Source: Janthinobacterium sp. UMAB-56
GTDB lineage: Bacteria; Pseudomonadota; Gammaproteobacteria; Burkholderiales; Burkholderiaceae_D
Direction of reading: 5' to 3'
Length of the DNA stretch: 64,000 bases
Assembly: GCF_900095265.1 (NCBI RefSeq)
Contig: NZ_LT607658.1
Span: 1-64,000 of the forward strand
How positions within the stretch are numbered: the stretch's first letter is position 1; the number at the start of each line of letters is the position of its first letter. Under the pieces are notes generated by a model. The model did no database searches and was not told the origin of the DNA. It saw nothing but the letters and a program-made list of their open reading frames with translations. Both the position numbers and the translations under genes were made by a program. Shown piece by piece: positions 33,917 to 44,581 of the stretch.

Positions 33917-35239
33917 ATGTTGTTAACCCAAGAAATCATTCGCAAGAAGCGCGACAAGGGCGTGCTGAGCGCCGAAGAAATCCAGTTTTTCGTGCGCGGC
34001 ATCACTGACGGCAGCGTCAGCGAAGGCCAGATCGCGGCGCTGGGCATGGCGGTCTATTTCAACGACATGAACATGGACGAGCGCGTGGCGTTCACCCTGG
34101 CCATGCGCGATTCCGGCCACGTGCTGGATTGGCGTGCGCTGAATCTGCCTGGCCCTGTCGTCGACAAGCATTCGACGGGCGGCGTCGGCGACGTGGTCTC
34201 CCTGCTGCTGGGTCCCATGGTCGCCGCGTGCGGCGGCTACGTGCCGATGATCTCGGGGCGTGGCCTGGGCCACACGGGCGGCACGCTGGACAAGTTCGAC
34301 GCCATTCCCGGTTACTGCACAGTGCCGGACAATGAACTGTTCCGCAAGGTCGTGCAGGACATCGGCGTGGCCATCATCGGCCAGACGGCGCAGCTGGCGC
34401 CGGCCGACAAGCGTTTCTACAGCATCCGCGACGTCACCGCCACGGTGGAGTCGGTGGCCATGATTACCGGCTCCATCCTGTCGAAGAAACTGTCGGCCGG
34501 CCTGGACGCACTGGTGATGGATGTGAAAGTGGGCACGGGCGCCTTCATGCCGACCTACGACAAGTCGGTGGAACTGGCCGAGAGCATCGTCGCCGTCGGC
34601 AATGGCGCAGGCATGCAGACGTCGGCGATTCTGACTGACATGAACGAATCGCTGGCGCCGTATGCCGGCAATGCGCTGGAAGTGCGCGGCGCCATGGATT
34701 ACCTGACGGGCCGTTCGCGTCCCGCACGCCTGCACGAAGTGACGCTGGCGCTGTGCGCCGAGATGCTGGTGTTGGGCGGCCTGGCTGCCACCGAAGAGGA
34801 GGCGCGCGTGAAATTGATGGCGGCCCTCGATTCGGGCGCAGCGGCCGAGCGCTTCTCGCGCATGGTGTCTGCCCTGGGTGGCCCGGCCGATCTGATCGAG
34901 AATCCGGACAAGCACCTGGAACAGGCGCCGTTCGTCGTGCCGGTACCGGCGTTGTCCGCCGGTTTTGCCAACGTGCGCGATTGCCGCGGCATCGGCCTGG
35001 CCGTGGTGGCCTTGGGCGGTGGCCGCCGCCGTCCGACCGACAGCATCGACTTCGCTGTCGGCCTGACGGACCTGGTGGGCCTGGGCGAGCAAGTGAGCAT
35101 CGGCCAGCCGCTGGCCATGGTGCACGCGCGCACGCAAGCGGCGGCGCAGCAAGCCGTCAAGGAAATCCAGGCGGCATACGCCATCAGCGCAGTGGCGTTG
35201 ACGGCCAATCCGGTGATTTACCGTACGATTCGTCCGTAG
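33917..35239 (+). CDS. deoA: Thymidine phosphorylase
   Basis: DeoA splits thymidine and deoxyuridine to the base and deoxyribose 1-phosphate. The 440-residue protein is the usual length and shows the class II pyrimidine-nucleoside-phosphorylase features: helix [40 protein letters not shown] (phosphate site) near residue 77, [20 protein letters not shown] (family signature), and [12 protein letters not shown]. It is in the deo operon, set off from the aldehyde dehydrogenase gene by a repeat element. No uridine phosphorylase is seen in the window, so DeoA may carry most pyrimidine nucleoside phosphorolysis here. Confidence 0.96.
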   Translation: MLLTQEIIRKKRDKGVLSAEEIQFFVRGITDGSVSEGQIAALGMAVYFNDMNMDERVAFTLAMRDSGHVLDWRALNLPGPVVDKHSTGGVGDVVSLLLGPMVAACGGYVPMISGRGLGHTGGTLDKFDAIPGYCTVPDNELFRKVVQDIGVAIIGQTAQLAPADKRFYSIRDVTATVESVAMITGSILSKKLSAGLDALVMDVKVGTGAFMPTYDKSVELAESIVAVGNGAGMQTSAILTDMNESLAPYAGNALEVRGAMDYLTGRSRPARLHEVTLALCAEMLVLGGLAATEEEARVKLMAALDSGAAAERFSRMVSALGGPADLIENPDKHLEQAPFVVPVPALSAGFANVRDCRGIGLAVVALGGGRRRPTDSIDFAVGLTDLVGLGEQVSIGQPLAMVHARTQAAAQQAVKEIQAAYAISAVALTANPVIYRTIRP

Positions 35240-35248
35240 TTGAAAACT

Positions 35249-36976
<1,728 letters not shown>

Positions 36977-36980
<4 letters not shown>

Positions 36981-38140
36981 GCATCATCGTCGGGCAGGTT
37001 GTTGAGTAAAAAGTCGCGCACGTTTTCGCCCGCCACGCGGCGAATCTGCGCTTCCGACAAGCCGGCGTCGAGCAGGGCCTGCGTCAGGCGCGGCAAGCCG
37101 GCTGCGTCGATGGCCGTGGTGACGGCGCCGTCGAAGTCCGAGCCATAGGCCACGTGTTCCGCCCCGATCAGTTTTACCGTGTACTTGATGGCGCGCGCGA
37201 TCGCTGCCACGTCCTTGCCGCAGACGGCCGTATTCCAGAAGCCGATGCCCACCAGGCCCCCCTGGGCGGCGATGCGTTTCAATTGTGCGTCGCTCAGGTT
37301 GCGTCCATTGGCGCAAGTGCCGCGCACGCCCGTGTGCGACACCATCACGGGGCGTTTCGCCAACGTTAACACCTCGTCGATGGTGGCCGCCGAGGCGTGC
37401 GCCAGGTCGACGATCATCTTGCGCTGCTCCATGGCGCGCAGCCATTGGCGGCCCAGCGGTGTCAGGCCGCCTTTCTTCAGGCCGTGCTGGGAACCGGACA
37501 TTTCCGTGTCGAAGAAGTGCGTGGGCGCGGCCATGCGGTAGCCGGCCTGGTACAAGGTGGCGAGGTTGTCGAGCTTGCCTTCGAGCGCATGCGCGCCTTC
37601 CAGTGTCAGCCAGCCGGCCAGCAAGGTGGGGTCTTTTTCGCGCGCGGCGATGAAGGTGCGCAGCTGGGCGCGGCTGCCGATGACCCGCATCTTGCCATGG
37701 CTCTTGGCCGCTTGCTGGCGCAATTCATCGGCCTGGTAGGTGGCGCGCGCCAACAGGCTGTTCCAGGTAGCGGGCGGCAAGCCTTGCGCCATCACCAGCG
37801 CCGTGATGTTGTCCGTGTCGCTGGCATTGCGCTCGATATTCATCTTGCGCGGCGTCTTGGTGACGACGGAAAAAGCTTGCAGCGCCACGTTGGCCCGCTG
37901 CAGGCGGGGAAAGTCGACATGCCCGCGCTGGCTGTCGCGGTTCAGGTTGCGTTGCCACAGCAAGCTGTCCGCGTGCAGGTCGGCGATCCACAGGCTCTGG
38001 TGCAGGGCCACAGTGGCTGTCGATGGCGTTTTGCCGGACGGTGCGTGGACACGGTTGAGGTGCTCGTCAACGAGGACGGGAGCGGACAGGAAACCGCCGA
38101 TCAGCGCAAGGCTGGCGGCGGTGAGGCTACTGATAATCAT
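36977..38140 (-). CDS. Membrane dipeptidase (M19 family), exported
   Basis: This is a zinc peptidase of the renal-dipeptidase family, 387 residues from the chosen start. A hydrophobic N-terminus (SSLTAASLALIGGFLSAPV) acts as signal or anchor. The metal motif WIADLHADSL is near residue 52, GWLTLEGAHALEG holds the bridging Glu region, and VSHTGVRG and GSDFDGAVTT follow. I prefer the ATG at 38140, which has GGAG five bases upstream, over the ATG at 38158, which overlaps the upstream gene. It is convergent with the deo operon and has no obvious link to nucleotides. Confidence 0.88.
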
Positions 38141-38151
38141 TGTTCTCCGTT

Positions 38152-38574
38152 TTACCATGGATCGTAGGTGCCCAGGCTCCAGATATGGCCTTCCGGGTCG
38201 CGACAGGTAAAGCCCCGTCCGCCGTAATCTTCATCCTTGATGTCGAGCACGATCTCGGCGCCCGCTTCGCGCGCGCTGCTGTAGACGGCATCGGCATCGC
38301 TGACGACCAGGTAGCAGCTTTGCGTGTTGGCGCCACCGATGTCGCCAGGCAGTTTCATCAGGCGGCCATAGTCGCTGTCGAGGGCCGGTGCCACCATGAT
38401 CATGCCATTGCCAAAGCTCAATTGCGCATGGGCGACACCACCGTTGCCGTCAGGCACGATCAATTGTTTTTCAAAACCGAGCGCCTTGCACAGCCATTCG
38501 ATGGCGGCGGGCGCGTCGCGGTAGCGCAGGCAGGGAATGGTCGTAGCTGCTGTAGCTTTTGCTGTCGTGGTCAT
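38152..38574 (-). CDS. VOC-family (glyoxalase/bleomycin-resistance-like) protein
   Basis: This is a 140-residue protein of the vicinal-oxygen-chelate fold with two beta-alpha-beta repeats: IPCLRYRDAPAAIEWLCKALGF at the start and CYLVVSDADAVYSSAREAGAEI in the second half. It ends with CRDPEGHIWSLGTY, typical of PhnB/YdeM-like members of unknown reaction. It lies just upstream of the dipeptidase gene on the same strand. The substrate cannot be read from sequence. Confidence 0.82.
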   Translation of the reverse strand: MTTTAKATAATTIPCLRYRDAPAAIEWLCKALGFEKQLIVPDGNGGVAHAQLSFGNGMIMVAPALDSDYGRLMKLPGDIGGANTQSCYLVVSDADAVYSSAREAGAEIVLDIKDEDYGGRGFTCRDPEGHIWSLGTYDPW

Positions 38575-38734
38575 CAGAAAACTCCTAGGGCTGTGGGGGA
38601 GTAGCTTTGATCATGCATCCTACGCGGCGTTCCGTATCAATTCTATCGAGTAGGACGGGTTTGATGTCCGTCAGTGCTGCACCCGTCCATAGTGCCATAA
38701 AACAATCATTGCACTCTTGCCACGACGCAAATTT

Positions 38735-39004
38735 TTATTGCGGCGACTGCTGCGAGCCCGGTACTTTTTCGTCTGCGCTGGCATCGTCGCTGTTGCTTGC
38801 CCATTTCAGCAGCATGACGAGGGCAAACAGCATGATGGCCAGCGGCAAGATGGTGATCAGGAATGCCAGGCCCAGGCAGCACGCCAGCAGCATGCGCCAG
38901 GACATGGTGCGCAAGGCGGCCATGCCCTGGCGCGTGTAAGCGCACAGCTCGTTCCAGAAAGTGCTGAAGGAAGTGCTGCCCGGTGCCGAATTGAGGTCTT
39001 TCAT
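38735..39004 (-). CDS. Small single-span membrane protein of unknown function
   Basis: This is an 89-residue protein starting MKDLNSAPG, with AGGAG placed before the ATG at 39004 (an upstream in-frame ATG at 39043 lacks one). Residues about 38-66 are strongly hydrophobic (LLACCLGLAFLITILPLAIM), giving one long or two tight membrane spans, and the tail is polar and acidic. I do not recognise the family. The 160 bases between it and the VOC gene hold nothing I can identify. Confidence 0.55.
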   Translation of the reverse strand: MKDLNSAPGSTSFSTFWNELCAYTRQGMAALRTMSWRMLLACCLGLAFLITILPLAIMLFALVMLLKWASNSDDASADEKVPGSQQSPQ

Positions 39005-39146
39005 GCCGTTCTCCTGTCGTGTGGATGCCGCTGCCATATGCATGCTGGCGATGACCGCACTATAGGCAACACCTTGCTGCCGAACCTAGCCTATGCGATG
39101 AATGGCAGGAATGGCGGACCGAACGGCGACAGGCCGGGACCAGCTG

Positions 39147-39629
39147 TTATTCAAACACCTTGAGTTTCAGCTGAAAACTGAGGGCGCCGTACAGGCGATC
39201 CTTGTAGGAAGGCACGATGGCGATATTCACGCCCACGCGCTGATATTCATAGCTGATGGTGGGGACCAGGGCCGGGAACCAGCCACCGTCGCGCATCTTC
39301 GGATAGCCGCTGAAGCCGCCAACGACGGCGCCGACGCGCAGCGGCCCCACCTTGATTGGCTGGTAGTACACGCCCAGATAGTTCGAATAGGCGCGGTCGC
39401 TATTGTAGAAGCGCCCGGCCGTGACCGAGGCGACGGTGGAAAAACGGTATTCGGCGCCCAGTCCCGGATTGCTGTCGTTCAGGTTCTTGTCGCGTTGAAA
39501 ATGATACGAATAAAAGCCAGCGTTGAGCCAGGTTTCGCTCAGCGGCTGCTTGTCTATCATGTTGACAACATCGGCGTGCGCGCCGCAGGCATATGCCAGC
39601 ATCAGTGCGCCTAGGGACAATCGTTTCAT
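39147..39629 (-). CDS. Putative outer-membrane beta-barrel protein
   Basis: This 160-residue protein begins at the ATG at 39629 (AAGGA upstream) with a clean signal peptide ending CGAHA. The mature part alternates aromatic and small residues, with repeated strand-like blocks such as NAGFYSYHFQRD, NPGLGAEYRFS and VGVNIAIVPSYKD, and ends LKLKVFE with a terminal aromatic-charged pattern. This fits a small outer-membrane barrel. I cannot assign an enzyme activity. It stands alone between unrelated genes. Confidence 0.6.
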   Translation of the reverse strand: MKRLSLGALMLAYACGAHADVVNMIDKQPLSETWLNAGFYSYHFQRDKNLNDSNPGLGAEYRFSTVASVTAGRFYNSDRAYSNYLGVYYQPIKVGPLRVGAVVGGFSGYPKMRDGGWFPALVPTISYEYQRVGVNIAIVPSYKDRLYGALSFQLKLKVFE

Positions 39630-39929
39630 GCGTGCTTCATCCTTATGATTTCGTACTCCGTGGGCCGGCCTGGTCTGGCGCTGTCGCGATCGTATCACCA
39701 GTCGGCCGTGTTTCTAAGCAATATTGAAAACTGTGAACAGGCAGTTGTTTACCGGTCTATTGCATGCGTACGTTTGGCTTTCCATGAGTTTCCCGGGCAG
39801 CGGCTGGATGATGATACTAATTAAGCAATTATGTTCTCATAATTATCATAAAAGTTGTTGGTTCGCGACATGAAAAATCCGGTGGATATGATATTCTGGC
39901 GTCAAGTTAATTTTCTTTTTGGAAATAAA

Positions 39930-40874
39930 ATGTCAAACATGCCTAAATTGCCACTCCTTCTCGTTCTGTCGACCGTGTTCGCTGCCGGCGCCGCGCAAGC
40001 CGGTGTTGTCGATCTGGGTATCGGTGGCGCCAATTTGTATTCCCTGAGCAACTTCAGCGCCTCCGGCAGCGATGTTGAAGGCGGCGTGCTGGTCGCAGGC
40101 AATCTGACGGGCTCGAACTATTCGATCAATGACAAGAACAAGGACGCCTACGTCACGCACGGTAATACCGGCTATGCGCTGGTCGTTGGCGGCAATCTGA
40201 ACTACAGCTCCGGTTCTATCAAGAACGGCAACTACTTTGTGGGCGGCAGCACGACGACGAGCAGCGTGGGCCTGAATACGGCGACCAAGACGACGGCCTC
40301 GCCCGTATCGTTTGCCTCCACCTCGGCGCAATTGAAAAACACTTCGACCTCGCTGGCAAAAGTGGCTTCCACGGGCAGCAGTGCAGTGGCCTACGGCGGC
40401 ATGACCCTGACGGGCGGCACGGGCAGCGTGCAAGTGTTCGACCTGACTTCCGCAACGTTGGACTCGGTGAACAACTTCAAGTTCAGCAACCTGCACACGA
40501 ACGACACCCTGATCCTCAATATCAGCGGCAAGAATGTGAACCTGTCCGGCGGCTACGGCGATTTCAGCAAATATAATGTGCTGTACAACTTCTATGAAGC
40601 GCAAACCATCACCATGAACGGCGTGGGCCTGTATGGCAGCATTCTGGCGCCGCTGGCGACCCTCGCCGGTGGCAATGGCCAGATCAATGGCAACGTAGTG
40701 GTGGGTAACTGGGCCTCGAATATCCAAGTCAACGCCAACCATTATTTCAGCGCCACCAATGTGGCCGGGTATGTCTCGGCCGTGCCGGAACCGGAAACCT
40801 ATGCGATGCTGTTGGCAGGCCTGGGCCTGGTTGGTTTCATGGCGCGCCGTCGCAAGAGCAAGACGCTGGCGTAA
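39930..40874 (+). CDS. PEP-CTERM protein with choice-of-anchor A domain
   Basis: This is a 314-residue exported protein. The signal peptide ends GAAQA (about residue 22). The body is rich in Gly, Ser, Thr and Asn and has the choice-of-anchor A layout (LYSLSNFSASGSDVEGGVLV, then VQVFDLTSA, and GSILAPLATLAGGNGQINGN near the end). The C-terminus VPEPETYAMLLAGLGLVGF followed by ARRRKSK is a textbook PEP-CTERM sorting tag, processed by an exosortase in exopolysaccharide-producing Gram-negatives. The 300 bases before it are AT-richer and probably hold its promoter. No link to nucleotide metabolism is seen. Confidence 0.9.
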   Translation: MSNMPKLPLLLVLSTVFAAGAAQAGVVDLGIGGANLYSLSNFSASGSDVEGGVLVAGNLTGSNYSINDKNKDAYVTHGNTGYALVVGGNLNYSSGSIKNGNYFVGGSTTTSSVGLNTATKTTASPVSFASTSAQLKNTSTSLAKVASTGSSAVAYGGMTLTGGTGSVQVFDLTSATLDSVNNFKFSNLHTNDTLILNISGKNVNLSGGYGDFSKYNVLYNFYEAQTITMNGVGLYGSILAPLATLAGGNGQINGNVVVGNWASNIQVNANHYFSATNVAGYVSAVPEPETYAMLLAGLGLVGFMARRRKSKTLA

Positions 40875-40892
40875 GCGTTCGCGCTGTTCAGG

Positions 40893-40919
40893 AAACCGCC
40901 TTTCAAGGCGGTTTTTTTT
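40893..40919 (+). terminator. Terminator after the PEP-CTERM gene
   Basis: AAACCGCC (40893-40900) pairs with GGCGGTTT (40907-40914) around TTTCAA, followed by a T-run. It overlaps the last codons of the convergent tetR gene. Confidence 0.85.
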
Positions 40920-41586
40920 CGCCTGTTGGCGCCATGGATACCGCCGCCAGCACCATGTGCGTGAGCAGGATTTCGGCATCGTCGTAATCCTTGCGCGTGA
41001 GCTGCTTGCGTTCCAGCACCAGGGTCATCTGCGCTGAAAAATCCGCATACGATTGCGTCATGGCCCAGATGGCGAACATCAGGTGCGTGGCATTGACGGG
41101 CGCGATCCTGCCGGCGGCGATCCAGGCTTCGAAGACGGCGATATCCTTGCGCAGCAGGGGCACGACCCTGTCGCGTATCTGCGCGCCGTACAGGGGCGCG
41201 CCGTTGATGACTTCCAGCGCATACACGCGCGAGGCCCAAGGCTGTTCGCGCGAAAAACGCAGCTTGGCGCCGATATACGCGCGCAGCACGTCGCGCGGCT
41301 CGTCGCGTTCATTGGCCAGCGATTCCATGCGCGCCAGCCAGTCGTCGAGCACATCGTCGAGCACGCGCTGGTAGAGCAGCTGCTTGGACGGAAAGTAATA
41401 CATCAGGTTTTGCTTCGACAGGCCGGCCCGCTCGGCGATGGTGGCGATCGACGCGCCTTCATAGCCGCTTTCGGCGAAGGCGCGCACGGCTTGCTCCAGG
41501 ATGTCCGCTTCCAGGCGGTCGCGGTTTTGCAGGCGCCGGCCGCCAGCATTTTTCACGGAAAGGGCAGGGGATTTGTCGCTGGCCAT
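40903..41586 (-). CDS. RutR-like TetR-family regulator
   Basis: This is a 227-residue TetR repressor with the DNA-binding helices AESGYEGASIATIAERAGLSK and NLMYYFPSKQLLYQRVLDDV near residues 40-75. The C-terminal domain resembles RutR, the uracil- and thymine-sensing regulator of pyrimidine breakdown. It is encoded 10 bases after the MocR gene and divergent from the reductive pyrimidine operon. A palindrome close to the E. coli RutR box lies before that operon at 43179-43194. RutR identity is inferred from similarity and context. Confidence 0.85.
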   Translation of the reverse strand: MASDKSPALSVKNAGGRRLQNRDRLEADILEQAVRAFAESGYEGASIATIAERAGLSKQNLMYYFPSKQLLYQRVLDDVLDDWLARMESLANERDEPRDVLRAYIGAKLRFSREQPWASRVYALEVINGAPLYGAQIRDRVVPLLRKDIAVFEAWIAAGRIAPVNATHLMFAIWAMTQSYADFSAQMTLVLERKQLTRKDYDDAEILLTHMVLAAVSMAPTGEKKPP

Positions 41587-41596
41587 GGCGGATTCT

Positions 41597-43054
41597 TTAG
41601 CGTGGGCGTATCGATTGCAGGAAGGCTTGCAGCACGGGGGTATCGGTGTAGGCCACGTTGAAGCGGAACCACACCGTCTCGGGCGCGCGCAGCATGAAAA
41701 ATTCGTTCGGCGACAGCAGGATGCCCGCCTTCAATGCCATGTCGGCAATGAGCTTGCCATTCCATTCAGGCGTCTGCAGGTCGGGCCAGCCGGCGCTGAC
41801 AAACATGCCGCCACGCGGACGCGCAACTGGCGCCATGCCCACCTGCGCCAGGCAGTCGATGCTGCGCTCGCGGGCCGCATCGAGTTGCGCCACCAGTCGT
41901 TCCACCATGCGCTTATAGGGCCGCGCGGAGATGGCGTGGTAGACGGCGCGCTCGTTGATTTCCGACGTCGTCAGTCCCGCCAGCATTTTCACGCGCACCA
42001 GTTCGGCCACCAGCGACGGCGAGGCGCAAATAGAGCCCACGCGCAGCACCGGTGACAGGGTCTTGGAAAAACTGCCCACGCGGATCACGCGGCGCAAACC
42101 ATCCATGGCCGCCAGCGATGCGTCGCCGCGCGCTGCCAGTTCGCGGTAGATGTCGTCTTCCACCAGCCAGAAATCGAATTGCTCGGCCAGCGCCAGCAGG
42201 CGATGCGTTTGCGCCTGGCTGAGCGAGGTGCCGAGCGGATTTTGCAGCACCGTGTTGACGAACATCAGTTTGGGCTGTGTGCGCGCAGCCTCGCTGGCCA
42301 GCGCATCGAGGTCCAGGCCCGCCTCGCCACGCGCTATACCGACGGGGATGCAGCCGTGGTGGCGGATCAGCGATTGCAGATTGCTGTAGCCGGGGTCTTC
42401 CACCAGCACCGTGTCGCCCGGCTTGGTCAGGCTGCGCAGGATCAAATCGAAGGCGTGCGTGGCGCCGTGCGTCAGCAAGACCTGGTCCGGCGCCACCTGG
42501 ACCAGCTCTTCGGACAAGGTCGTCGCCAGGTGCTGGCGCAGCGAGGGAAAACCCAGTGGATGGCCGTAGCCGCGCAGGCGGCTGGCGGGAATGCGCATGG
42601 CCTGGCGCACGGCATCGAGCACGGTCGCTTCGCCATACATCTCGGGCGGCAGCCAGCCCGCTCCCACGGGCAGGGCATCGGATACGCCCGAATACAGGTC
42701 CGGCGTGAGGGCGTCGATGGCGGTGGGGCTGGCATGCAGGGCTAATTGCGGCGAGGCGGCGATATCGTGGCGCGCAACGAAATAGCCGGAACCGCGCCGC
42801 GACGACAGCAAACCCAGGTTGACCAGGCGGTCATACGCTTCGACGACGGTGAAAGTCGATACGCCATTGCAGCGGGCGAACTGGCGCACGGACGGCATGC
42901 GTGTGCCGATGCGCAGGACGCGGCTGCCCACCATGACGCTGATGGCGATGACGATCTGCTCGACCAGGCCGCCCTTCTTCTGGCGGTCGATGTCCAGCAC
43001 GGGCCAGCCGCTGGCGTTGCCTTCGCCCTCGTCCTGCTTCACGTTGTGCGTCAC
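41597..43054 (-). CDS. MocR-type regulator (GntR helix-turn-helix plus aminotransferase domain)
   Basis: This is a 485-residue regulator. Residues 20-95 form a GntR winged helix (RIGTRMPSVRQFARCNGVST, then GYFVARHD). Residues 115-485 are a fold-type-I aminotransferase-like domain that would bind pyridoxal phosphate (YGHPLGFPSLRQHLA, EDPGYSNLQSLI, PKLMFVNTVLQNPLG and the Lys in VGSFSKTLSPVLRVG). It is divergent from the beta-alanine aminotransferase operon, so an amino compound such as beta-alanine is a plausible effector. Direct repeats at 43088-43114 may be its site. Confidence 0.9.
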   Translation of the reverse strand: MTHNVKQDEGEGNASGWPVLDIDRQKKGGLVEQIVIAISVMVGSRVLRIGTRMPSVRQFARCNGVSTFTVVEAYDRLVNLGLLSSRRGSGYFVARHDIAASPQLALHASPTAIDALTPDLYSGVSDALPVGAGWLPPEMYGEATVLDAVRQAMRIPASRLRGYGHPLGFPSLRQHLATTLSEELVQVAPDQVLLTHGATHAFDLILRSLTKPGDTVLVEDPGYSNLQSLIRHHGCIPVGIARGEAGLDLDALASEAARTQPKLMFVNTVLQNPLGTSLSQAQTHRLLALAEQFDFWLVEDDIYRELAARGDASLAAMDGLRRVIRVGSFSKTLSPVLRVGSICASPSLVAELVRVKMLAGLTTSEINERAVYHAISARPYKRMVERLVAQLDAARERSIDCLAQVGMAPVARPRGGMFVSAGWPDLQTPEWNGKLIADMALKAGILLSPNEFFMLRAPETVWFRFNVAYTDTPVLQAFLQSIRPR

Positions 43055-43087
43055 GGTGGCTCCTTATGCTGCCTTGCACAAAAAAAC

Positions 43088-43114
43088 TGTAGTGGTTTTC
43101 CGACCTGTACGGTT
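43088..43114. promoter_or_regulatory. Direct repeats upstream of the MocR gene
   Basis: TGTAGTGGTT (43088-43097) and TGTACGGTT (43106-43114) repeat in the same direction with an 18-base period. MocR/GabR-type regulators often bind direct repeats of this kind. Assignment is tentative. Confidence 0.3.
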
Positions 43115-43178
43115 GGGATACTTTGCCGTTTGTGTATCTGTGCCATCGGGGATGGCCTGTCTATTATTACATCAGCTT

Positions 43179-43194
43179 TTTGCCAACTGGTAAA
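43179..43194. promoter_or_regulatory. RutR-box-like palindrome before the pyrimidine operon
   Basis: TTTGCCAACTGGTAAA matches the E. coli RutR consensus TTGACCANNTGGTCAA at 11 of its 14 fixed positions and keeps the central CCA-NN-TGG. It lies about 60 bases before the aminotransferase ATG, a good place for control of the whole operon by the TetR protein at 40903-41586. Confidence 0.5.
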
Positions 43195-43256
43195 TTATTT
43201 TACGCTTCGTCAAAAACGATCCTGGCGCCGCGCCAGCCCATTCCAAGGAGAAGGTC

Positions 43257-44573
43257 ATGAACGAAACAAGGCCGGAATCGATGTCGGCATTCTGGATGCC
43301 GTTTACGAATAACCGTGATTTCAAGGCCAACCCACGCTTGCTGGTGTCGGCCGAAGGCATGTACTACAAGGACGTCGATGGCAACGCCATCCTCGATGGC
43401 ACGGCCGGCCTGTGGTGCGTGCCGTGCGGCCATGCGCAGCCAAGAATCGTCGGTGCGATCCGCGAGATGGTGGGCCAGCTCGACTTCGCGCCCACCTTCC
43501 AGATGGGCCATCCGGCCGCCTTCGACCTGGCGGAAAAACTGATGGACTACACGGGCCACAAGTTCGGCCACGTCTTCTACACCAACTCCGGTTCCGAAGC
43601 CGTCGACACGGCCCTGAAAATCGCCCTGGCCTACCATCGGGCGCGCGGCGAGGGCGCACGTACGCGCCTGATCGGCCGCGAACGCGGTTATCACGGCGTG
43701 GGCTTCGGCGGCATTTCCGTGGGCGGCATCGGCGGCAACCGCAAGACCTTCGGTCCCTTGCTGCCGGGCGTTGACCACCTGCCGCATACGCATAACCTGG
43801 AGAAGAACGCCTACACGGTGGGCGAACCCGAATACGGCACTCACCTGGCCGATGAACTCGAGCGCATCGTCGCCCTGCACGACGCCTCGACGATTGCCGC
43901 CGTCATCGTCGAACCGGTGGCCGGTTCCACGGGCGTGCTGATCCCGCCGAAAGGCTATCTGAAACGCTTGCGCGAACTGTGCACCAAGCATGGCATCCTG
44001 TTGATTTTCGATGAAGTGATCACGGGTTTCGGCCGCATGACGACGCCGTTCGCGGCCGATTATTTCGATGTCGAGCCTGACCTGATGACGACGGCCAAGG
44101 GCCTGACCAACGGCATGGTGCCGATGGGCGCCGTGTTCAGCAAAAAGTATATCCACGATACCTTCATGGATGCGCCTCCCGGCATCGAACTGTTCCACGG
44201 TTACACGTATTCCGGCCATCCGCTGGCCTGCGCCGCTTCGCTGGCGACCCTGCAAGTGTTCGAGGAACAGGACATTCTGGGCCACGCGAAAGCGATGCAA
44301 TCGTATTGGAGCGATGCCGTGCATTCGCTCAAAGGCTTGCCGCACGTGATCGACTTGCGCAGCATTGGCCTGATCGCCGGCATTGAACTCGCCCCCATCG
44401 CCGGCAAGCCAGGCGCGCGCGCCTTCAATGCCTTCAAGCAGGCCTTCGCCGACGGCGTGCTGATACGCACGACGGGCGACATCATCGCCCTGTCGCCGCC
44501 ACTGGTGCTCGAAAAACAGCATATCGACGAGCTGTTCGGCAAGCTGGCCACCGTGCTGAAAAATCTCGACTAA
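43257..44573 (+). CDS. Beta-alanine (omega-amino acid):pyruvate aminotransferase
   Basis: This is a class III pyridoxal-phosphate aminotransferase, 438 residues. It begins [20 protein letters not shown] in the omega-amino-acid:pyruvate style. It has [20 protein letters not shown] (cofactor phosphate), [26 protein letters not shown] (Asp to cofactor) and the Schiff-base Lys in [14 protein letters not shown] near residue 285. It heads the operon that would deliver beta-alanine from uracil, and the next gene removes malonate semialdehyde, so conversion of beta-alanine to malonate semialdehyde is the likely job. A strong AAGGAGAAGG site precedes the ATG. Confidence 0.93.
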   Translation: MNETRPESMSAFWMPFTNNRDFKANPRLLVSAEGMYYKDVDGNAILDGTAGLWCVPCGHAQPRIVGAIREMVGQLDFAPTFQMGHPAAFDLAEKLMDYTGHKFGHVFYTNSGSEAVDTALKIALAYHRARGEGARTRLIGRERGYHGVGFGGISVGGIGGNRKTFGPLLPGVDHLPHTHNLEKNAYTVGEPEYGTHLADELERIVALHDASTIAAVIVEPVAGSTGVLIPPKGYLKRLRELCTKHGILLIFDEVITGFGRMTTPFAADYFDVEPDLMTTAKGLTNGMVPMGAVFSKKYIHDTFMDAPPGIELFHGYTYSGHPLACAASLATLQVFEEQDILGHAKAMQSYWSDAVHSLKGLPHVIDLRSIGLIAGIELAPIAGKPGARAFNAFKQAFADGVLIRTTGDIIALSPPLVLEKQHIDELFGKLATVLKNLD

Positions 44574-44581
44574 GGACAGTC

